From: Thermoleophilia bacterium
Lineage (GTDB): Bacteria; Actinomycetota; Thermoleophilia; Gaiellales; JAICJC01
Reading direction: 5' to 3'
DNA: 42,938 bases
Assembly (NCBI GenBank): GCA_025934255.1
Contig: JAICYJ010000024.1
Span: 1-42,938, forward strand
The position numbers were made by a program, and so were the translations under genes. The notes under the pieces were generated by a model, which was not told where the DNA came from, searched no databases, and saw only the letters and a list, made by a program, of their open reading frames with translations. Below are positions 33,707 through 40,639 of the stretch, one piece after another; the stretch's first letter is position 1; the number at the start of each line of letters is the position of its first letter.

Positions 33707-34111
33707 TCAGCCGCTTTCCAAGCGCGCTTCCCGGCGAGTCGGCTGGAACAGCTCAACCGGGTTTCCTGACGGATCGTCGACCAGCACCTGTCTGCCGCCG
33801 ACGCCCTCGACGATGTCGTTTCGAAACGCGACGCTCTGCGCTTTCAGCGCTGCCACGGTCGCGTCGAGATCATCCACCTCCAGCTGGAAGCGATTCCAGC
33901 CGCCCGGCGCGGGCGCGGTCCCGTCGGGCATCGCCTGGCCGCCGCCCGGCCCGCCACCGGGCGCCGACAGCACCAGGCGCAGGTCTCCCCGCGACAGCAT
34001 GGCGAACGCGGGCGCGGGGTGCATCTCCAGGGTGAAGCCCAGGGAGTCGACGTAAAACCCGATAGCAGCTTCGACGTCATCGACGATGTAGCGGACACTG
34101 ACGCTCGCCAT
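33707..34111 (-). CDS. Single-domain VOC (glyoxalase-fold) protein
   Basis: A 134-residue VOC protein: VSVRYIVDDVEAAIGFYVDS, then LEMHPAPAFAMLSRGDLRLV, a Gly/Pro loop, FQLEVDDLDATVAALK and DDPSGNPVELFQ. It fits the glyoxalase/bleomycin-resistance/dioxygenase fold; the substrate is unknown. ATG 34111 has AGGAGG 6 bases upstream, one of the few classic ribosome binding sites here, with a TACCGT box at 34140-34145 giving a leader of about 22 bases. Confidence 0.9.
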   Translation of the reverse strand: MASVSVRYIVDDVEAAIGFYVDSLGFTLEMHPAPAFAMLSRGDLRLVLSAPGGGPGGGQAMPDGTAPAPGGWNRFQLEVDDLDATVAALKAQSVAFRNDIVEGVGGRQVLVDDPSGNPVELFQPTRREARLESG

Positions 34112-34139
34112 CTCCCACCTCCTGTGGACTGCGGATGAC

Positions 34140-34145
34140 ACGGTA
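34140..34145 (-). promoter_or_regulatory. -10 box TACCGT of the single-domain VOC gene
   Basis: TACCGT would place the start near 34133, upstream of the AGGAGG site. Confidence 0.35.
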
Positions 34146-34174
34146 GCGCCTGCGGACGGCGGTCGCCGGTCGCG

Positions 34175-34209
34175 CTGATTGGAGGGCGTCAATCAGACCT
34201 GCCTACGGT
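34175..34209 (+). promoter_or_regulatory. Promoter region of the phosphoesterase gene with a dyad
   Basis: TACGGT (34204-34209) lies 7 bases before ATG 34217. A CTGATT/AATCAG dyad (34175-34180 with 34191-34196) spans the -35 area and may bind a regulator. Confidence 0.4.
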
Positions 34210-34216
34210 TTGACCG

Positions 34217-35662
34217 ATGACGCGACCTTCACGTGCGCTGTACCTCACGGCCCTTGGCGCGTTGACATTGATACTCGTGACCGGCTGCTCCACCGCGGTC
34301 TCGGCCAGCTCGACGTCCCCGGTCCTGGGCCCGGGCCCTCCCGCGACCGGGCCGCCCGACACCGTCCCGGCGTCCTCGCTGCACGGCATTCACAAGATCC
34401 GCCACGTGATCGTGATCGTGCAGGAGAACCGCTCGTTCGACTCCTACTTCGGCACCTACCCGGGCGCCGACGGGATCCCGATGAAGCATGGCGTGCCGAC
34501 GACCTGCTCCTGGAACCCCATCACCCAACGGTGCCAGCGGCCCTACTACGACACCAGCATCATCAACAGCGGCGGCCCGCACAACGTCCCGAACTCCAAG
34601 GCCGACATCAACGGCGGGCAGATGAACGGGTTCGTCGGCCAGGCGGTTGACGCGCATAAGGCGACGTGCGGCAAGGCCGTGCTCGATCCGTCCTGCACGA
34701 TCAAGGTCAGGCGCCCGGACGTGATGGGCTACCACGACTACCACCAGATCCCGAACTACTGGAGCTACGCCCGCCACTACGTGCTGCAGGATCACTTCTT
34801 CGCGGACGACGACGGCTGGAGCGAGCCGAACCACGAGGCGATGGTGTCGGGCTGGTCGGCCCTCTGCACGTCGACCACCGATCCGATGAGCTGCCGGTCG
34901 TCGGCGGACAAGACCGGCCAGGTGGTCCGCCACCGCGGCCAGCCCGCCTATCCCTGGACCGACCTCACGTGGCTGCTCTTTCACCACGACGTGAGCTGGG
35001 CGTACTACATCTCGTCCGGGAAGCAACCAGACTGCAATACCGGGATCATGGGCTGCGACTTCCTTCCGCAGAGCGCCCACACACCGTCGATCTGGAACCC
35101 GCTGCCGCGGTTCACCGACGTCCGCCAGACGCACCAGGTGAACCACATCCAGGACACCAAGCTGTTCTTCAAGGCGGCCCGGGCCGGGCGGCTGCCGGCG
35201 GTCTCGTGGGTGATCCCCAACTATGCGCAGAGCGAGCACCCGCCGGCCTCGATCGCGCGCGGTCAGGCGTGGGTGACCAGCGTGATCAACGCGGTCATGC
35301 GCAGCAAGGACTGGCGATCGAGCGCGATCTTCCTGACCTGGGACGACTGGGGCGGGTTCTACGACCACGTGAAGCCGCCGACTGTTGACTCGCTCGGCTA
35401 CGGCCTGCGCGTGCCGGGACTGGTGATCAGCCCCTACGCCCGCAAGGGCTTTATCGACCACCAGATACTGAGCCCGGACGCCTACCTGAAGTTCATCGAG
35501 GACGACTTCCTGGGCGGCCAGCGGATCAATCCCAAGACCGACGGGCGCGCCGACTCACGACCCAACGTGCGCGAGAGCCAGCCGATCCTGGGCGACATCC
35601 GAGCCGACTTCAACTTCCATCAGCACCCGCGGCCGCCGATGGTGGTGAAGCTTCACCCGTAA
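34217..35662 (+). CDS. Phosphoesterase (phospholipase C/acid phosphatase family) lipoprotein
   Basis: A 481-residue protein with a lipoprotein signal; the lipobox LVTGC puts the lipidated cysteine at residue 24. The PF04185-type signatures are present: [48 protein letters not shown] and [14 protein letters not shown], where the Glu/Asp/His residues would bind metal. Relatives are phospholipase C and AcpA-type acid phosphatases that act outside the cell on phospholipids or phosphate esters. It has no ribosome binding site and is likely leaderless. It converges with the lipoprotein gene downstream. Confidence 0.92.
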   Translation: MTRPSRALYLTALGALTLILVTGCSTAVSASSTSPVLGPGPPATGPPDTVPASSLHGIHKIRHVIVIVQENRSFDSYFGTYPGADGIPMKHGVPTTCSWNPITQRCQRPYYDTSIINSGGPHNVPNSKADINGGQMNGFVGQAVDAHKATCGKAVLDPSCTIKVRRPDVMGYHDYHQIPNYWSYARHYVLQDHFFADDDGWSEPNHEAMVSGWSALCTSTTDPMSCRSSADKTGQVVRHRGQPAYPWTDLTWLLFHHDVSWAYYISSGKQPDCNTGIMGCDFLPQSAHTPSIWNPLPRFTDVRQTHQVNHIQDTKLFFKAARAGRLPAVSWVIPNYAQSEHPPASIARGQAWVTSVINAVMRSKDWRSSAIFLTWDDWGGFYDHVKPPTVDSLGYGLRVPGLVISPYARKGFIDHQILSPDAYLKFIEDDFLGGQRINPKTDGRADSRPNVRESQPILGDIRADFNFHQHPRPPMVVKLHP

Positions 35663-35682
35663 CCCGGTTGACAGGCCTGAGC

Positions 35683-35696
35683 CCGCCAGTAGGCGG
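35683..35696. terminator. Small hairpin between convergent genes
   Basis: CCGCC and GGCGG flank a 4-base loop in the 34-base gap between two convergent genes. Weak evidence only. Confidence 0.25.
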
Positions 35697-36546
35697 TCAG
35701 ATCGCTCCGTTGCTGCGGATGGCAGCCTCAACCTGACGATGGAGGCGGTCTTGGCCCTCCCAAGCCGATACTTCCCATCCCCGTTTGGGTACGGGTCGAG
35801 TGACCCACAAAGAACACGACCCTGCCGGCCTCGTTCTCGACTTCGAAGAACGCGCCTTCGAGAGCCCCGTCATCGCCGTACGGGCTGGTCTTCGGCATCC
35901 ATGAGCCGAGCCTGGCATGTTGATCGCTGGTCTTGGCGACCACGATGGGGGCGAGGTTCTCGGGCTTGGCGAAGGCGATCGAGACCAGCGTGAGTCCTGC
36001 ACGCTTGACCCCTCGCTTGATACGTGACGTCAATGCCTGCCGGCCCGCCGCGCTGGTCTTGTGATGCAGCGAGCAGCACAGTCGTTCATAGCCCGAGCCA
36101 GGGCCAGGGTGGAAGATCGTGCCGACACCGCCCACGGCTGGCAGGCCACGCGCCGCCGACAGGTCCCGAAACGCGCCGGCCACGAGCCACGACTGCCACT
36201 CTCCCAGCCGCGACCGCGACTCGCTCCCCATGAAGTGGAAGACCAGCCACGTCCCGCCTCCCATCAAGCTGGACGTCGGTGGTGACCCGACCGTGACTTC
36301 GGGTACGTCGCGGCTGCTGATTCCTTCCAGGATCGAGCCAAGCAGCGCCCGCTGGGCGGGGGTGCCTCCGACGATTCGTGTGTGCCCGTCGTGGATCACC
36401 GACGACGACACCACCCGGACAGCTTGTCCGCAACCAGATCCCGTGCACGACATCGCGGCCGGCGAGGCACTTCCACAACCCGCCGCCAAACCGACCGCCA
36501 GCGCGGCCAAGACCCGCCACACCAGCTCCCGGGTTCGCCCGATCAC
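35697..36546 (-). CDS. Lipoprotein of unknown function, probably frameshifted near its end
   Basis: From GTG 36546 the frame begins MIGRTRELVWRVLAALAVGL and reaches a lipobox AAGC with Cys24, then a soluble domain (TWLVFHFMGSESRSRLGEWQ, GVGTIFHPGPGSGYERLCCS, KTSPYGDDGALEGAFFEVEN) of no family I recognise. In the original frame it stops at 35728 after a proline-rich tail. At the GGGGATGGG run (35774-35782) a one-base shift gives a smooth continuation WEVSAWEGQDRLHRQVEAAI and a stop at 35697. This suggests a recent frameshift or a sequencing error. An in-frame extension upstream crosses the tRNA gene and was rejected. Confidence 0.6.
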
Positions 36547-36593
36547 ACTCTTCAGACGCGGAAACCTGGGCCGGAGTTCCGCGAAACAAGCAA

Positions 36594-36666
36594 TGGAGCT
36601 AACCGGGCTCGAACCGGTGACCTTCGCGCTGCCAGCGCGACGCTCTCCCAACTGAGCTATAGCCCC
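36594..36666 (-). tRNA. tRNA-Ala (anticodon GGC)
   Basis: A 73-base cloverleaf on the minus strand. The acceptor arms GGGGCTA and TAGCTCC pair with a G3-U70 wobble, the identity element of tRNA-Ala. The D arm is GCTC/GAGC, the anticodon arm TCGCG/CGCGA with loop CTGGCAG (anticodon GGC), and the T arm ACCGG/CCGGT with loop TTCGAGC. The discriminator is A and CCA is not encoded. It lies at the edge of the variable region. Confidence 0.97.
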
Positions 36667-36710
36667 GAGGCGTCGAAGTATATCGAGGCCGGCGGCGCTC
36701 TCGCCCGGGA

Positions 36711-37262
36711 TCAGACGGCCTGCGGCAGCAGCGCGCTGACCGGGTGCACGGCCATCCGACGCGGCTCGGCCAGCCGCTCGAGCACCATCGCCGTGTCCGC
36801 CACCGCCACGCCCGACAGGTGCTGGTCGCGAGCCTCGAAGTCGGCCATGATCTCCCCCAGCGCTGCCCGGTAGCCGGCCGCGTCGCCGTCGGCCAGCGCC
36901 TGCAGCGCCCTCCCCGTCCGCGCGAACGCATCACCGGCGGCGAGCATCTCCGACGTGTCCGGCGCCGCACCGGTGGCGACCGCCGCCAGCGCCCGCGCGT
37001 AGCCGGCCGCGGGGCCCTCGACTCCCTCGGCGTCGGCCAGCGCCTGCGCCGCCACCTCGGCCACGCCGTCGTCGGCCAGGATCGCCATCTTCAGCGCGCC
37101 GATCAGCCGCCCCCAGCTGCGCGGCCCCGTCTCGGCATGCGACGCAAGGTAGGCATCGCGCGCGGCGCGGTACCTGGCTGCAGCCGGCCGGCCGGCAAGC
37201 TGCTCCGCATACGCGTCCCGCTCCGCCGCCAGCGCCGTGTTCAGGTGCGCGCCCGCGCTCAC
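36711..37262 (-). CDS. Alanine-rich helical protein of unknown function
   Basis: A 183-residue protein starting SAGAHLNTALAAERDAYAEQ, with repeated Ala/Arg/Glu helices and no catalytic motif that I recognise (for example RSWGRLIGALKMAILADDG and ALGEIMADFEARDQHLSGV). No signal or membrane segment. GTG 37262 overlaps the upstream DUF2203 stop as GTGA, so it is the last gene of the rsfS operon. Position suggests a housekeeping or lineage-specific role; none can be named. Confidence 0.75.
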   Translation of the reverse strand: MSAGAHLNTALAAERDAYAEQLAGRPAAARYRAARDAYLASHAETGPRSWGRLIGALKMAILADDGVAEVAAQALADAEGVEGPAAGYARALAAVATGAAPDTSEMLAAGDAFARTGRALQALADGDAAGYRAALGEIMADFEARDQHLSGVAVADTAMVLERLAEPRRMAVHPVSALLPQAV

Positions 37263-37663
37263 GGCAGCGGCTGCCTGCCCGCGAACCCACCCTCCAGGGT
37301 GTGCCAGAACCCGATCCGCTCTTCCCCCACAAGCCAGCACAGCAGCGCCGGTTGTCCGTCGATCACGGCCGGGAAGTCGAGCAGCCCCTGGGCCGGGTCC
37401 TTCACCTGCACGCCCAGGGCCAGCACCTCATCCACCAGCTCGCCCACCTCCGCCTGCGCCTGCTCCAGCGACTCCCGCAGCGCGCTCGCCCGCTCGTGGT
37501 CGAGCCCGCCGCCGTTGGAGCCGATCGCGATCACGATCGTGCGCCACTCGCGCTGCAGCGGCTCCACCGCCGCGCACAGCTCCACCATCCGCTCGGCCAG
37601 CGGGCGCACCACCTCGTCCAGCAGCGCCTGCGCCTCGGCGAGCGTGAAGGTGCGGTCAGGCAC
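37259..37663 (-). CDS. DUF2203-family protein
   Basis: A 134-residue protein with the DUF2203 layout: FTLAEAQALLDEVVRPLAER, a coiled-coil-like middle, then VQVKDPAQGLLDFPAVIDGQ and LLCWLVGEERIGFWHTLEGGF. The family has no established function. GTG 37663 lies 8 bases inside the end of rsfS; its stop overlaps the next gene. Confidence 0.88.
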   Translation of the reverse strand: MPDRTFTLAEAQALLDEVVRPLAERMVELCAAVEPLQREWRTIVIAIGSNGGGLDHERASALRESLEQAQAEVGELVDEVLALGVQVKDPAQGLLDFPAVIDGQPALLCWLVGEERIGFWHTLEGGFAGRQPLP

Positions 37664-38009
37664 CCTGGGCGTACGACTCGCTGGGCACCTCGCCCCACAG
37701 CGACTCGAGCCGGTAGAACGATCGCGCGTCGGGCGTGAACACGTGCACGATCACGTCCAGGTAGTCGAGCAGGATCCAGTCGCCCTGCCGCTCACCGTCG
37801 ATGTTGCGGGAGATGATGCGGTCGCGCTTCAGCGCCTCCCGGATCTCGGCCGCGATCCCCTGCGTCTGGCGTGGGTTGCGGCCGGAGCAGATCACGAAAT
37901 GGTCCGTGTAGCTGACCACATCGCTCATGTCCAGGATCACGATGTCAGAGGCAAGCTTCTCGTCCGCCAGTGCGGCGATGCGATGTGCCAGTTCGAGACT
38001 CGTGGTCAG
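37656..38009 (-). CDS. rsfS: Ribosomal silencing factor RsfS, apparent CTG start
   Basis: A 117-residue RsfS/Iojap protein: LAHRIAALADEKLASDIVIL, DMSDVVSYTDHFVICSGRN, then DGERQGDWILLDYLDVIVHV and ARSFYRLESLWGE. It binds ribosomal protein uL14 and blocks subunit joining under starvation. The conserved N-terminus extends upstream of GTG 37940; no ATG/GTG/TTG occurs there, but CTG 38009 (MTTSLELAHRI) has GGAG 8 bases upstream. Its promoter candidate, TAGGCT, overlaps the nadD stop codon. Confidence 0.88.
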   Translation of the reverse strand: MTTSLELAHRIAALADEKLASDIVILDMSDVVSYTDHFVICSGRNPRQTQGIAAEIREALKRDRIISRNIDGERQGDWILLDYLDVIVHVFTPDARSFYRLESLWGEVPSESYAQGA

Positions 38010-38037
38010 GTGATCAGCTCCAAATACCCTCTCAAGC

Positions 38038-38043
38038 AGCCTA
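38038..38043 (-). promoter_or_regulatory. -10 box TAGGCT built on the nadD stop codon
   Basis: The nadD TAG stop (38043-38041) begins TAGGCT, which would give a leader of about 22 bases with GGAG before the rsfS CTG start. Confidence 0.35.
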
Positions 38044-38597
38044 GCACGGAGGTCTGCCGTAGAGCCCGCGCGCCCTGATCAGCCCGAGCACGGCCGGATC
38101 CACCGCGTCCTCCCCCACACTCTCGGCCAGGCGTTCGCGGACGGTCGTCGACGACAGGTCGACGGGGTCCATCGCCAGCTCGGTCACGGTCGCGCCGGGA
38201 CCACAGACATATCCCCCACGCGGCGCCACCGCCAGCGACGCCAGCCGCAGGATCTCGTCCGGCTCGCGCCAGCTGCGCAGATCGCACTGATCGGCGCCCA
38301 CGATCAGCAACAGCTCGCCCAGCGGCGCCAGGGCGCGCAGCGTGTCGACCGTGTAGCTCGGCCCCTCCCGGTCGAGCTCGATCCGGCTGACCTCGACGCC
38401 GGGCTCGCCGGCGAACGCCAGCTGGGCCATCCGCAGCCGGTCCTCCGCCGCCGTCGGTGAGGCATCCCGGTGCGGCGGGTGGCCGGTCGGCATCACCAGC
38501 AGCCGGTCGAGCGCGAGCTGATCGCGGGCGGCCCGCACCACCGCCAGGTGTCCGAGATGCGGCGGGTCGAACTCGCCGCCGAACACGCCGATCCGCA

Positions 38598-38598
<1 letters not shown>
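38041..38598 (-). CDS. nadD: Nicotinate-nucleotide adenylyltransferase
   Basis: A 185-residue nucleotidyltransferase. The N-terminal motif GVFGGEFDPPHLGHLAVV contains the GxFDPxHxGH signature, and the C-terminal substrate motif is LSSTTVRERL. It forms deamido-NAD from nicotinate mononucleotide and ATP. ATG 38598 shares a base with the obgE stop (TGATG), showing tight coupling. The obgE-nadD-rsfS order is standard in Gram-positives. Confidence 0.95.
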
Positions 38599-39926
<1,328 letters not shown>

Positions 39927-40172
39927 TTACGCGACGCTGATGAAGCGCTTGCCCTTGCGCTGCGTGAACTCGACCGTGCCGTCCGTGGTCGCGAACAGCG
40001 TGTCGTCGCCGCCCAGGCCGGTGCCGGCGCCGGGGTAGAAGCGCGTGCCGCGCTGGCGCACGATGATCGCGCCCGCGGTCACGGTCTCGCCGGCGAACAC
40101 CTTCACGCCCAGCCGTTTCGCGTTCGAGTCGCGCCCGTTCTTGGAGGAACCGAGTCCCTTCTTATGCGCCAC
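39927..40172 (-). CDS. rpmA: 50S ribosomal protein bL27
   Basis: An 81-residue protein: [20 protein letters not shown], then [20 protein letters not shown] and [17 protein letters not shown], typical of L27, whose N-terminus reaches the peptidyl transferase centre. The start already begins AHKKG, with no Firmicutes-type cleavable extension. GTG 40172 has AGGAGG 6 bases upstream, inside the end of rplU, and overlaps it by 11 bases. Confidence 0.97.
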   Translation of the reverse strand: MAHKKGLGSSKNGRDSNAKRLGVKVFAGETVTAGAIIVRQRGTRFYPGAGTGLGGDDTLFATTDGTVEFTQRKGKRFISVA

Positions 40173-40575
40173 CGTTCTCCTCCTTCGCCGCTGCCGGCGG
40201 CTTCTTCGCCGCTGCCGGCGGCTTCTTCGCCGCGGCCGGCTCGGCCTTCTTGCGCGGTGCCCGCGGCTTCTTGGCCGCGCCGATCGACGCGATCGTGATC
40301 CGCGACAGCTCCGAGCGGTGCCCGCGCGTCTTCTTGAAGCCGCGCTTCGGCTTGAACGTGAACACCTTCAGCTTCTCTCCGCGCAGATGCTCTACCACCT
40401 CGGCGGTGACGGAGCCTTTCAGCTTCGCGCGGTCGGTGACGACGGCGTCGCCGCCGGTCATCAGCACCTCCGGCGTGAACGTCTTGCCGGCATCAAGCGC
40501 CTGGCGATCGACCAGGAGCTTCTGCCCCTGCTCGACGCGGTACTGCTTGCCGCCAACCTTGATCACTGCGTACAT
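40162..40575 (-). CDS. rplU: 50S ribosomal protein bL21 with a Lys/Ala tail
   Basis: A 137-residue L21: [40 protein letters not shown] and [20 protein letters not shown]. About 35 extra residues follow the normal end, rich in Lys, Ala and Pro, encoded by three near-identical 21-base repeats. ATG 40575 is chosen over an in-frame ATG at 40590 that would add METPS, because homologues start MYAVI. It is the first gene of rplU-rpmA and follows rne. Confidence 0.95.
   Translation of the reverse strand: MYAVIKVGGKQYRVEQGQKLLVDRQALDAGKTFTPEVLMTGGDAVVTDRAKLKGSVTAEVVEHLRGEKLKVFTFKPKRGFKKTRGHRSELSRITIASIGAAKKPRAPRKKAEPAAAKKPPAAAKKPPAAAKEENGGA
40180..40242. repeat. Three 21-base tandem repeats in rplU
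   Basis: Three consecutive near-identical 21-base units encode the AAKKPPA-type tail of bL21. Copy number could vary by slippage. Confidence 0.7.
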
Positions 40576-40598
40576 GCTGGGCGTCTCCACACGAAAAT

Positions 40599-40616
40599 GC
40601 CCGCGAGATGACGGGC
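40599..40616 (-). promoter_or_regulatory. rplU leader hairpin
   Basis: GCCCG/CGGGC arms with an 8-base loop are at the predicted 5' end of the rplU transcript, followed by an A-TTTT stretch. It may be an attenuator, an autoregulatory site or an end-protecting hairpin. Confidence 0.35.
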
Positions 40617-40622
40617 GAAATG

Positions 40623-40628
40623 ATCGTA
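40623..40628 (-). promoter_or_regulatory. -10 box TACGAT of rplU-rpmA
   Basis: TACGAT in the 64-base gap after rne gives a start near 40616 and a leader of about 41 bases. Confidence 0.45.
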
Positions 40629-40639
40629 GCAGACGGCCT

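Noticed and set aside
33232..34035. 267-codon plus-strand gene including the KdpD-like segment
   Set aside because: Both ends are shadows of neighbouring minus-strand genes; only the middle resembles DUF4118.
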